Origin: JANQQN01 sp964519665
GTDB taxonomy: Bacteria; Myxococcota; Kuafuiibacteriia; Kuafuiibacteriales; Kuafuiibacteriaceae
Reading direction: 5' to 3'
DNA: 64,000 bases
Assembly: GCA_964519665.1 (NCBI GenBank)
Contig: CAZFIV010000006.1
Span: 78,667 to 142,666, forward strand
The notes below the pieces were generated by a model. It saw nothing but the letters and a program-made list of their open reading frames with translations, was not told the DNA's origin and made no database searches. Each line of letters starts with the position of its first letter. Position 1 is the first letter of the stretch. Positions 1 through 8,476 of the stretch are shown in pieces. A program made the position numbers and the translations under genes.

Positions 1-2
1 CG

Positions 3-1235
3 TCGACCTTTTTGCTCATGCCGCCGCTCGCTCTGCTGCTGACCCGACGACCGGGCCAGGCATCAGCGTTTCGATCCACGCCGATGTTCCCGTTGCAGTA
101 TGCGTGGGGAGTCGTCGTATTGGGCATCGCGTTCACCGCGTACGCGATTCCTGCCGGGTTTCAGATTCGGTATCATAACGAGTTCAAAAAGGAGCTCCGT
201 GGGTTCTCCGAGGCGTCCGAGTTCCAGTCCACGGTCGTGGAAGAGGCGCTGGGTGGCTCGCTCAATCCAGCGGTCGTCGCCGTCGCCAACCTCGACGAAG
301 CACGAAAAGTTGAGGCGCTCGTCCAAGCCTCGATCGCTGAAGAAGACAGCGAGTTTGCGCGAGTGCTTTCGCTAGCGTCCCTCGTGCCCGAGAACCTCGA
401 CGAGCGCGCCGAGCTGGTGGCCGAGATTCGAGAGGAGATCGAGTCGATCCCGCTCGACCGGCTCAGCGAGGACGAGAAGCGACAACTCGACGAGTACCTG
501 ACGCTCACCAAGGTCAAGCCATGGCAAGTCGATGACATCCCCGAGAACATTCAACGACTGCTGTATGCCATCGACCGTTCGATGATGTTCGTCTTGATCT
601 GGCCGTCCGGCGAAATGGCCGAAGATATCCAGATCATTGCCTGGGCCAAGGCGCTCGATAAGCTCCAGGCGGATCTCGAAACGGCGGGTCTCATCGTTCC
701 CGTTCTGGACGAAAACCGAATCGCGGCGCGCGTCTTGGCGCAGATTCGACGCGATGGTCCCTGGGCCGTCCTGTACGGATTTGTCGCCGTCTTGGCGCTA
801 CTCATCCTGGACTTTCGCAACCTTCGTCGCGTAGTGCTCGTCGCGGGCTCGCTGGTCGTCGGCTTCATTTGGATGTTCGGATTCATGTACGCGTTCGGCT
901 TCAAGGTTAACGTGTTCAACATGGCGGTCTTTCCGACCGTCTTGGGCATCGGAATCGATAACGCGGTCCATCTGATGCACCGATACGACCAAGAAGGCCG
1001 CGGGTCGGTGTTCAAAGTTCTCTTTACGACCGGTTCCGCGGCCGTGCTGGCGTCGGTGACGACAGGAATTGGCTTCGCCTCGACCCTCATCGCCCATCAC
1101 AACGGAATCAAGAGCATGGGCCAGCTCGCAGTAGTTGGCTTCGCAGGAAGCTTGTTGGCATCGACCGTGTTGTTCCCTGCCGTGCTCCGGGTCCTCGAAG
1201 GAAGGACCACCGAAAAAGAAGCCGGAGATAGCTGA
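3..1235 (+). CDS. MMPL/RND-family transporter, C-terminal part (truncated by window edge)
   Basis: Reading frame is open to the left edge, so the true start lies outside the window. What is visible is one membrane segment (about nt 108-165), a roughly 200-residue acidic extracytoplasmic domain, then five or six membrane segments from about nt 765. The motif GIGIDNAVHLMHRY (about nt 949-990) is typical of the SSD/MMPL core of RND-superfamily exporters, which move lipids, hopanoids or other hydrophobic molecules using the proton motive force. The stop overlaps the next ATG by one base (TGATG), so it is translationally coupled to the glycosyltransferase-like gene downstream. Substrate unknown; an envelope lipid or glycolipid is an inference from the neighbours. 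Confidence 0.8.
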   Translation, partial: STFLLMPPLALLLTRRPGQASAFRSTPMFPLQYAWGVVVLGIAFTAYAIPAGFQIRYHNEFKKELRGFSEASEFQSTVVEEALGGSLNPAVVAVANLDEARKVEALVQASIAEEDSEFARVLSLASLVPENLDERAELVAEIREEIESIPLDRLSEDEKRQLDEYLTLTKVKPWQVDDIPENIQRLLYAIDRSMMFVLIWPSGEMAEDIQIIAWAKALDKLQADLETAGLIVPVLDENRIAARVLAQIRRDGPWAVLYGFVAVLALLILDFRNLRRVVLVAGSLVVGFIWMFGFMYAFGFKVNVFNMAVFPTVLGIGIDNAVHLMHRYDQEGRGSVFKVLFTTGSAAVLASVTTGIGFASTLIAHHNGIKSMGQLAVVGFAGSLLASTVLFPAVLRVLEGRTTEKEAGDS

Positions 1236-2620
1236 TGATTCTGGTTCACGCATTCATGTCGGTGTTCGCGGCCATTCTGGCCGGCGCGTTGTTCGCTCAT
1301 ACGCCCGACCCCGACCGGCCTCGTGCCTACCCGAACGCCCCGGACTTATGGCGGGGAGTCACCGGCGAACCCGCCTTCTCGCCGGTCAACGCGTACCGCA
1401 GCGCATTGTTCTGGGCGATCGCGGCCTCCGGCTACGGCGCAGTGGCCGCGGTCATGGTCGCCGTCCTCCCCGACCTCATGATCATCGATACGTTGGTCGC
1501 GGCCACCATCGGCATTATCGTGGCCCAACACATCTCTCAGCGGATGCTCGAGCACGGTCCGGGGGCGATGTACACCTTGCCCCCGATGAAACGCAGGCCG
1601 ACGGTTTCGCGCCGGCCCCGCGTTCTGTTCATCGGTGGCTCTCCGAACCAGACGACCCAGATGCATCAGATCGCTAGCAAGATGCCGCAGGTCGAAGCTT
1701 GGTTCTCGCCCTACTTCTCCGACAACACGCTCTATCGCTTCTCCATCCGACTGGGGCTGCTCGAGTCCGCGATCATTGGCTTTCGACGCCGAGGCATCTG
1801 TCTCGACTATCTCAACGAGCATGGTCTGAACGTCGACCTGTTGGGCGAGCTCAATGACTACGACCTGGTCGTGACCTGCAACGACCAGGTGATGCCCAGC
1901 CAGTTCGCCAACACGCCGGTCGTTCTCGTTCAAGAAGGCATTCAAGACCCACCGAACCTTCGCTACTGGATCTGGAAGTACACGCGCCTGCTGCCGCGCC
2001 CTATTCCCGGCACTTCGACCTTCGGTCTCAGCCACGCTTACGACAAGTTCTGCGTGGCCAGCCACGGATACGCGCGCCACTTCGAGGGCCTCGGCGTCGA
2101 CCCCGAGAAGATCGAGGTTACCGGCATCCCCAATTTCGATAACTTCGCACGCTTCTGCGACAACGACTTCCCGTACCGCGACTACGTCCTCGTCTGTACC
2201 ACCGACGCTCGCGAGACGGGCGCCGACGGCGATCGCGAAGCTTTTCTCAAAGAGGTCGTCGAATACGCGGGCGGTCGCCAACTGATCTTCAAGCTGCACC
2301 CCAACGAGAACTTCGAGCGCGCCACCGAAGAGATCAAAGCGGTGGCCCCCGCTGCGCTGGTCTACACCTCGGGCAGCGCCGAGGAGATGGTCGCCAATTG
2401 TTCGGTGCTCTTCACTGAATGGTCTTCGCTGACCTTCTGCGGTGTAGCGCTCGACAAGGAAGTGCACAGCCATCACCCGCTCGAGAAGGTCCGAGAGCTG
2501 CTGCCCCTTCAGAACCGTTCCGCCGCCGCCAACATCGCCAGCGTCTGCCGGACGGTGCTCGACGAACGTCGCATGGCCGAGCGCATGCCCTCGCAGGATC
2601 ACCTGCCCTCGAACGCCTGA
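1235..2620 (+). CDS. GT-B-fold glycosyltransferase/epimerase-like membrane-anchored protein
   Basis: 461 residues. The N-terminus has three hydrophobic segments (about residues 1-22, 50-72, 78-98), followed by a soluble domain with two Rossmann-like halves. The second half has features of UDP-GlcNAc 2-epimerase/CDP-glycerol-transferase-like GT-B proteins: a VTGIPNFDNF strand-loop, a KLHPNEN motif and the late segment NCSVLFTEWSSLTFCGVALD, which resembles the donor-binding region. The start overlaps the preceding stop (TGATG), and the gene lies 8 bp from the aminotransferase. The likely role is assembly or modification of a surface glycan. Family assignment is by fold-level resemblance only; the exact reaction is not known. 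Confidence 0.6.
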   Translation: MILVHAFMSVFAAILAGALFAHTPDPDRPRAYPNAPDLWRGVTGEPAFSPVNAYRSALFWAIAASGYGAVAAVMVAVLPDLMIIDTLVAATIGIIVAQHISQRMLEHGPGAMYTLPPMKRRPTVSRRPRVLFIGGSPNQTTQMHQIASKMPQVEAWFSPYFSDNTLYRFSIRLGLLESAIIGFRRRGICLDYLNEHGLNVDLLGELNDYDLVVTCNDQVMPSQFANTPVVLVQEGIQDPPNLRYWIWKYTRLLPRPIPGTSTFGLSHAYDKFCVASHGYARHFEGLGVDPEKIEVTGIPNFDNFARFCDNDFPYRDYVLVCTTDARETGADGDREAFLKEVVEYAGGRQLIFKLHPNENFERATEEIKAVAPAALVYTSGSAEEMVANCSVLFTEWSSLTFCGVALDKEVHSHHPLEKVRELLPLQNRSAAANIASVCRTVLDERRMAERMPSQDHLPSNA

Positions 2621-2628
2621 GGTAACCC

Positions 2629-3951
2629 ATGAACGACCGCACCCCCCTGTCTGGACCGCAACTGTATCAGCGCGCCAAAGAAATCATTCCCGGGGCGGCC
2701 CAGCTCCTCGGTAAGCGCGCCGAGATGTACCTGCCCGACCAGTGGCCCGCCTACTACAGCCGTGCCCAAGGGTGCGAAGTATGGGACCTCGAAGGCCGTC
2801 GCTACATTGACTGCACGATGGTGGGCATCGGAACGTCGGTCCTCGGGTATGCCGACCCCGACGTCGAGGCGGCGGTGATCGCGGCGGTCAAGGCGCACCC
2901 GATGACCACCCTCAATCCGCCGGAAGACGTCGAGCTGGCCGAGCTTTTGCTCGAGCTGCATCCGTGGGCCGAGATGGTCACCTACTGCCGTACCGGCGGG
3001 GAGATGATGGCCAAGGCCATTCGGATCGCGCGCGCGGCCACCGGACGCGATGAGATCGCGTTTTGCGGCTACCATGGCTGGCACGACTGGTACCTGGCGG
3101 TAAACCTCGGCGGTGATGAGCTGAAAGGCCACCTGTTGGCCGGATTGGAGCCGGCCGGCGTCCCGCGGGGCCTCGCCGGCACCATGCACCCGTTCGACTT
3201 CAACGACCTCGACGCTTTGGCCGCCGTCGTCGATGCCCACGGCTCGAAGCTGGCCGCCATCGTGATGGAGCCCGTGCGCGGGGTCGAGCCCACGCCTGGA
3301 TTTCTCGAGGGCGTTCGAAACCTAGCCAACAAATGCGGGGCCGTGTGGCTGCTCGACGAGATCACCGCCGGCTTCCGGATGAACACCGGCGGCATGCACC
3401 AGGTCTACGGCGTCGAGCCCGACATGGTGACCTACGCCAAGACCATGTCCAACGGTTTTCCGATGGCCGCCGCCATCGGGCGGCGCAGCGTCATGGATGC
3501 CGCCCAGAAAACGTTCATCTCGAGCGCGTACTGGACGGAGAAGATCGGGCCGGCGGCCGCGGTCGCCACCCTCAAGAAGCACCGCGCGGTCGACGCCGGA
3601 AAGCAGCTGGTCGCCATCGGGCAGCGGGTTCAGGCGGGCTGGAAAGCCGCCGCCGACAAGGCTGGCTTGCCGATCAAGGTGTCAGGCATCCCGCCCCTCG
3701 CGTCGTTCAGCATCGACCACCCGGAGGCCCCGGCCCTGGTGACGTTGTTCATTCAAGACCTCCTCGACCGCGGTTACCTCGCGGCCGACCGCTTCTACGC
3801 CAACCTCAAGCACGAAGACGCCCATGTCTTGGGCTACCTCGAGGCGGTTGAAGCGTCTTTCACCCACCTCGTCGAGGCGATCGAACAGGGCAACATCGCC
3901 GACCGCCTCCGAGGTCCCGTCAAGCACACCGGCTTCAAACGACTCGCTTAG
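2629..3951 (+). CDS. Class III PLP-dependent aminotransferase (glutamate-1-semialdehyde aminomutase-like)
   Basis: 440 residues, full length for class III aminotransferases. Seen: the CRTGGEMMAKAIRIARAATG phosphate-binding region (about res 119-138), GYHGWHDWY, the LLDEITAGFRM Asp motif and the PLP Schiff-base lysine in TYAKTMSNGF (K271). The closest style is glutamate-1-semialdehyde 2,1-aminomutase-like enzymes found in surface-sugar loci rather than HemL itself, because it is cotranscribed with a GT-B-like gene and MMPL transporter and not with haem genes. A nonulosonate synthase and cytidylyltransferase lie about 10 kb away, so transamination of a sugar precursor is plausible but inferred. 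It converges on the minus-strand lipoprotein gene across a hairpin at 4091-4120. Confidence 0.8.
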   Translation: MNDRTPLSGPQLYQRAKEIIPGAAQLLGKRAEMYLPDQWPAYYSRAQGCEVWDLEGRRYIDCTMVGIGTSVLGYADPDVEAAVIAAVKAHPMTTLNPPEDVELAELLLELHPWAEMVTYCRTGGEMMAKAIRIARAATGRDEIAFCGYHGWHDWYLAVNLGGDELKGHLLAGLEPAGVPRGLAGTMHPFDFNDLDALAAVVDAHGSKLAAIVMEPVRGVEPTPGFLEGVRNLANKCGAVWLLDEITAGFRMNTGGMHQVYGVEPDMVTYAKTMSNGFPMAAAIGRRSVMDAAQKTFISSAYWTEKIGPAAAVATLKKHRAVDAGKQLVAIGQRVQAGWKAAADKAGLPIKVSGIPPLASFSIDHPEAPALVTLFIQDLLDRGYLAADRFYANLKHEDAHVLGYLEAVEASFTHLVEAIEQGNIADRLRGPVKHTGFKRLA

Positions 3952-4090
3952 CCAACGGCCCGAGAGCGCCCGTGGTGGGGTTGATGTACAGCGGATGGGG
4001 CTTCGAGGCGCACAACGATGAGCTCGTGGCCAGCGCCCGGTTCGAAAGGTAAGGCGATGAGAAGGGCCCGATCGGGTTCTTGGGAGGGAT

Positions 4091-4120
4091 GAGGTTGGCG
4101 GCATCGCAGCCGCCAACCTC
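4091..4120. terminator. Hairpin between convergent genes (bidirectional terminator candidate)
   Basis: A perfect 12-bp inverted repeat (GAGGTTGGCGGC / GCCGCCAACCTC) around a 6-nt loop lies between the end of the aminotransferase gene (+) and the end of the repeat lipoprotein gene (-). There is no U-tract, so intrinsic termination is likely but not certain. Confidence 0.6.
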
Positions 4121-4131
4121 ATTGCCGGTCA

Positions 4132-7100
4132 TCAGAGGTCGGTTGTAGTGAGCGCGATATCGTCGATACGGATCGACCCACCAGCACCACTTACGGCCCC
4201 GGCCGCGAGCTGAATCTGGAACCGGAACGTGCCCGGACCGGGCGTGATTCCAGTGTATCGAACCTCGATGGTCGTCCACGTCGTCTCGTTGAGGCCTTTG
4301 CCAGACTCGAGATTAAACGTGTTGACCACCCCTACGCCCGGAAGCTCCGTCTGCAACTGAATCGCGGTGCCGACGCCGAGCGGACCGTCGAGGATGATAT
4401 CGAAGGTCAGATCGGCCCCGGTGACGCCCGTGTAGTCGACCGTAAAGACCTTCTCGAAGATGTAGCCTCGTCCTCGATCCGGATCCAGATCGTTGGTCGC
4501 CTGGAGGCGAAGGGCGCCGCCCGGATTTCCTTCCCCATCGGCGAAGCTGAAGCTCGACTCACCAGCGAGAGCGGGCTCGGCAGGAGGGTTGGCGGCGTCG
4601 CCCGCGCCCGACCAACCGAGCGTGCTGGTCGCGACATCGAAGGTCTCCTCGAAGAATGGCGGGATCACCGGGAACGTGCACGACCCGTCGTCAAAGTTGG
4701 CCGTCGGGTCGAAGTTGAGCGCCAGAGGATCCGTGCAGCCTTGGATCGCCTGCAACAAGCGTACGTTGTCGACCAACACCGTCCCCCCGGAACCCACGAA
4801 GGCGCCGGCAAGCAGGCTGAGACGGAACCGGAATGTGTCGCCGTCGGTCGTCACGCCCGGAATCAGCACCTGGTAGGTCGTCCACGTCAGTTCGTTGAGG
4901 CCGTCGTTCTGAATATTGTCTTGGATGAGTTCGCCCGCGCCCGGCAGCAATGCGCCGAGTTGGAGGTTCGTCCCTACCAGCGGGCCGTTCGACAGGAGGT
5001 CGAACTCGAGCAGCGCCTCGGTCACACCGCTGAAATCGAAGCCCGAGTAGGTCCTCTGGAAGGTGTAGTTCTTGCCACCTCCATCAGGGTTCACGGCCTG
5101 CAGACTCAGCGCTCCACCCGGGTTGCCGCCGCCGTCGATCCAGCTGACGGTCGCCTCGGGGTTTGCCGCGTCGACGAAACCGCCCCACCGCTCGACGCTG
5201 GAAGCATCGTCGAAGGACTCGACCACGTACTGGGCTGCGCCATCGAAGGTGCAGCTGCCATTGTTGACATTGGCGCTGGCGCTGAAGTTGGTCGCCAGCG
5301 GGTTGGTGCACCCTTCGACGACTGGCTCCAGTCGAATGTTGTCGACAAGAATCGAGCCACCGGCGCTCACCACGGCCCCCGCCGCGAGATTGAGGTTGAT
5401 GCGGAATATGCCGCCCGCTGCCGAGTCGATGCCCGGGAAGCGAACCTGGAAGCGAGTCCAGCCCTGTGTGTTGAGCCCTTGGTTCTGAAGGTCCGGCGTA
5501 TCGCGGACGCCCACGCCCGGCAGCTCGGTTTGAAGCTGGAGCGCGGTCGCGACCAGGGGCGAAGACGCCTTGAGGTCGAAGGTCAGGAGCACCTCGGTCA
5601 CCCCCGTAAAGTCGAGTCCGTACACCGCCTCGAAGATGTAAGCCTTGCCTGCGGTGTCCACGGGGTTCGAACCAGTGAGCTGCATCGTGCCGTCGGGAAT
5701 GCCTCGGTCCGCCGCCCAATCGATGCTCGCCTCGTCGGAAGCCGCGTCGCCGAGGCGCTCGAAAGCATCGATCCGGTCCTGGGTGTCGAATGACTCCTCG
5801 AACAAGAATACGCCGTCGCTGCACTGGACGACGACGTCGTCGACGTCAGCGCTGGCCAGTGTGCCTTGAGGGTTGACCACGACGCAGGTCTGATCCGGAG
5901 AAGTCGGCTGGGTCAGAACCGTCACCACGTAATCGCTTCCATCGTCGACGGCGGTGCTGAAGGTGAAGGCGCCGGTCGCGGTGACGGTCAGGTCATCGCC
6001 CCCGTTATTCTGAAGCACGACCGCGCTCGCTTCGATATCGAGGCCCGTCAGAGTGCCGCTGATGGTGAACGTATCGGTCACGCAGGTCACCGTCACATCC
6101 GTCACGTTGGTACTGGTCACGGTGCCGCTGTCGTTGGTGACCGTACAGGTCTGCGAGGGCGTCGTCGGCTGAGTCAGAACCGTCACCGCGTAGTCGCCGC
6201 CAACAGGGACCGGGGTGCTGAAAGTGAAGGTGTCGGTGGCCGTTACGGTGAGGTCGTCGCCGCCGTTGTTCTGAAGAACGAGGCCGCTCCCTTCGAGGCC
6301 GATGACCGTGCCACCGATGGTAAAGGCGTCAGTCACGCAGGTCACGGTCACGTCGGTGACCGGGGCACCGGCAAGCGTGCCGCTGTCGTTGGTGACCGTA
6401 CAGGTCTGAGAGGGCGAGGTCGGCTGGGTCAAGACCGTCACCGCGTAGGCGGATCCGTCGTCGAGGGCCGTCGCGAAGGTGAACGCACCGGTGGCGGTGA
6501 CCGTCAGATCGTCGCCGCCGTTGTTCTGAAGGACAAGGCCGCTACCTTCGAGGCCGGTGACGGTTCCTCCGATAGTGAACGTATCGGTCACGCAGGTCAC
6601 GGTCACGCCGGTGACCGCAGCGCCAGCCAGAGTGCCGCTGCCGTCGGTGACGGTACAGGTCTGAGAGGGTGAAGTCGGTTGGGTCAGGACCGTCACTGCA
6701 TACGCGGATTCGTCTTCGAGCGCCGTCGCGAAGGTGAACGCACCCGTAGCGGTGACCGTCAGGTCGTCGCCGCCGTTGTTCTGAAGGACGAGCCCGCTGC
6801 CCTCGAGACCGGTGACGGTTCCTCCGATCGTGAACGTATCGGTCACGCAGGTCACGGTCACGCCGGTGACCGCAGCGCCAGCCAGGGTGCCACTGTCGTT
6901 GGTGACGGTACAGGTCTGCGAGGGTGAGGTCGGCTGAGCCAAGACGGTCACGGCATAGGCCGATGCATCGTCGATCGCGGTTGCGAAGGTGAACGAACCG
7001 TTCGTGCTGATGGTGAGGTCGTCGCCGCCGTTATTCTGAAGAACGAGGCCACTGCCCGACAGGCCGGTCACGTTGCCACCGACGGTAAAGGTGTCGGTCA

Positions 7101-7683
7101 CGCAGATGACAGCCACGTTACCGACGGCTGCACCACCGACGGTCCCGCTGTCGTTGGAGACGGTGCAGGTCTGGCTCGGCGAGCTCGGTTGAGTCAGGAC
7201 GGTGACCGCGTAGGCTCCGCCGTTGGAGACCTCGGTGCTGAAAGTAAACGGACCATCGGAGGAGACGTTGAGGTCATCACCCGCATTGTTCTGGAGAACG
7301 AGCCCGCTGCCGGCGAGACCGGTGACGGTGCCCCCGATCGCGAAGGTATTGTTGTTGTTATTATTATTGTTGTTGTTATTGTTAGCGTTCGCGTTCGCGT
7401 TCGCGTTCGCGTTATTATTATTGGCGTTGTTGTTATTGCCGTTATCGTTATTGTTGTTATTGCCGTTGTTATTGTTATTGGCGTTGTTGTTGACGTTATT
7501 ATTATCGTTGGTATTAGCGTTCCCGTTGTCGTTGGTATTTCCGTTATTGTTATTTGTATTTGTGTTGGTATTAGTGTTCGTGTTGTTGTTGTCGCCGCCC
7601 GACGGAGTGTCGTCGTCGGAGCATGCTACAACGGAGACCATGGCTGCTGCGCAGACCATGGAAATCCATGTCATCTTGGTCAT
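4132..7683 (-). CDS. Large repeat lipoprotein: Asn-rich linker, six 85-aa repeats, three C-terminal beta-sandwich modules
   Basis: 1,183 residues. ATG at 7683 with an upstream GGGAGG ribosome site. Signal peptide with lipobox VVA-C21, then a low-complexity Asn/Thr/Ala linker (res 32-112). Next come six tandem 85-residue repeats (113-622), each with conserved GSGLVLQNN, TVLTQP, SPSQTCTV and VTCVTD segments and a pair of Cys. The C-terminal half has three related modules starting with FEESFD/VVESFD/FEETFD that look like secreted carbohydrate-binding-type beta-sandwiches, separated by Cys-rich CTNPLATNF...NGSC and CTDPLALNF...DGSC motifs. Probably a surface-exposed outer-membrane lipoprotein that binds a polysaccharide. 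It is divergent from a GH16 beta-glucanase gene, which supports a glycan-binding role. No catalytic motif seen. Confidence 0.85.
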   Translation of the reverse strand: MTKMTWISMVCAAAMVSVVACSDDDTPSGGDNNNTNTNTNTNTNNNNGNTNDNGNANTNDNNNVNNNANNNNNGNNNNNDNGNNNNANNNNANANANANANNNNNNNNNNNNTFAIGGTVTGLAGSGLVLQNNAGDDLNVSSDGPFTFSTEVSNGGAYAVTVLTQPSSPSQTCTVSNDSGTVGGAAVGNVAVICVTDTFTVGGNVTGLSGSGLVLQNNGGDDLTISTNGSFTFATAIDDASAYAVTVLAQPTSPSQTCTVTNDSGTLAGAAVTGVTVTCVTDTFTIGGTVTGLEGSGLVLQNNGGDDLTVTATGAFTFATALEDESAYAVTVLTQPTSPSQTCTVTDGSGTLAGAAVTGVTVTCVTDTFTIGGTVTGLEGSGLVLQNNGGDDLTVTATGAFTFATALDDGSAYAVTVLTQPTSPSQTCTVTNDSGTLAGAPVTDVTVTCVTDAFTIGGTVIGLEGSGLVLQNNGGDDLTVTATDTFTFSTPVPVGGDYAVTVLTQPTTPSQTCTVTNDSGTVTSTNVTDVTVTCVTDTFTISGTLTGLDIEASAVVLQNNGGDDLTVTATGAFTFSTAVDDGSDYVVTVLTQPTSPDQTCVVVNPQGTLASADVDDVVVQCSDGVFLFEESFDTQDRIDAFERLGDAASDEASIDWAADRGIPDGTMQLTGSNPVDTAGKAYIFEAVYGLDFTGVTEVLLTFDLKASSPLVATALQLQTELPGVGVRDTPDLQNQGLNTQGWTRFQVRFPGIDSAAGGIFRINLNLAAGAVVSAGGSILVDNIRLEPVVEGCTNPLATNFSASANVNNGSCTFDGAAQYVVESFDDASSVERWGGFVDAANPEATVSWIDGGGNPGGALSLQAVNPDGGGKNYTFQRTYSGFDFSGVTEALLEFDLLSNGPLVGTNLQLGALLPGAGELIQDNIQNDGLNELTWTTYQVLIPGVTTDGDTFRFRLSLLAGAFVGSGGTVLVDNVRLLQAIQGCTDPLALNFDPTANFDDGSCTFPVIPPFFEETFDVATSTLGWSGAGDAANPPAEPALAGESSFSFADGEGNPGGALRLQATNDLDPDRGRGYIFEKVFTVDYTGVTGADLTFDIILDGPLGVGTAIQLQTELPGVGVVNTFNLESGKGLNETTWTTIEVRYTGITPGPGTFRFQIQLAAGAVSGAGGSIRIDDIALTTTDL
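5818..7347 (-). repeat. Six in-frame 255-bp tandem repeats within the lipoprotein gene
   Basis: Six consecutive units of 255 bp (85 codons) encode residues 113-622 of the lipoprotein. The unit length was measured between identical anchors at 6581 and 6836. Units 3 and 4 (counted from the N-terminus) are nearly identical at DNA level, and the terminal units are more diverged, which is the pattern expected of copy-number change by recombination. Confidence 0.9.
7348..7590 (-). repeat. Low-complexity Asn-codon tract (AAT/AAC, with GCG/AAC alternation)
   Basis: About 81 codons, nearly all Asn with interspersed Thr, Gly, Ala and Asp. The plus strand reads as GTT/ATT runs, including a (GCGTTC)n stretch at about 7386-7410. 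It encodes the flexible stalk between the lipid anchor and the repeat domains. This is a local AT-rich island in an otherwise GC-rich gene. Confidence 0.85.
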
Positions 7684-8476
7684 TCGTACCTCCCGATTGA
7701 CGCGATATGTTTCGTCTCACGACAACGCGCTGCGTCAGCGCGTGTCGCGGGTCTGAGATCAACGCGATGCGTTACGCATGTGCCGCACCATTTTATAGGC
7801 GGTATCCGGCAAATCCGCAATTCGCAGGGTGGCAACTTGCCTTCGCCGCCGTGCGGCTACGGGACGCAGTTTCTCTCGACTCACGCTTCGGCTCACGTCG
7901 CCGGCAAGCCGTCGAGCTTGGCCTCGCGGCATGGCGCGCCCGAACTCTCCACATCTTAGGCGCGAGTCACTCGCCCGCGGGATCCGCGGACGCTGTTAGA
8001 CTCACTTGAGCATCTATCTGCGAGACAGCCCGATCTGTGTCGGATTGATAACTAAGTACGGACAGTAGTGGGCCGGTAAGAGTCGAGCATACTCTCTGGC
8101 CTAGACTTCTTATCGCCATGTTGCGGCTGCAAAGGCGGCCGGGGGCGCCGCGTGAACGCGAATGTCCGTCGGCCGCCGAGGCGCTCACTCATGAAGATGG
8201 AGGCGGCCGTGGGCACCACACGCCACGGCAAGTCGACGCCGGGCGAAGACCGCGCCAGTGCGGCTTCGGGCGACGCCCGTGAGTTCGATGAATCGCTGTG
8301 AGCCCCTGCGAGCATACGGACAGGACAGCGAACGACCACCGTCGTTGAAAATGCGGATCCTGATCTTCGGTTGGGTGCCATCACACCCCAGCCAAGGATT
8401 GTCCGCATCCTGATCCGCGTGGAGTACCGTTGAAATCGTTGTCGTTTCCAGGCCGAATGCTGCCAAACTCCCAAGC
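7684..8476. other. 793-bp divergent intergenic region
   Basis: Lies between the starts of two divergent secreted-protein genes and must hold both promoters. I see no convincing coding sequence, tRNA or long inverted repeat. Open frames on the minus strand run into the GH16 gene and have shadow-like composition. No promoter can be assigned with confidence. Confidence 0.5.

Noticed and set aside
1346..2602. Long antisense open frame opposite the GT-B-like gene
   Set aside because: Typical high-GC shadow frame: composition rich in Arg/Asp/Gly/Val with no domain, whereas the plus-strand frame has clear motifs and operon overlaps.
3972..4051. Short plus-strand frame encoding GLMYSGWGFEAHNDEL
   Set aside because: Looks slightly like the C-terminal end of class III aminotransferases, but the aminotransferase gene upstream is already full length and the piece has no start or ribosome site.
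5818..7347. Regular repeats considered as CRISPR
   Set aside because: Units are 255 bp, contiguous, protein-coding and lack spacers.
5866..7959. Plus-strand open frames across the repeat lipoprotein gene, including a Val/Ile-rich membrane-like stretch
   Set aside because: They are the complement of Asn codons (GTT/ATT runs) and of the 255-bp repeats, not a real membrane protein.
8185..8476. Minus-strand reading frame in front of the GH16 gene
   Set aside because: Some stretches look protein-like, but it runs into the GH16 gene, lacks a start region and matches no family I recognise.
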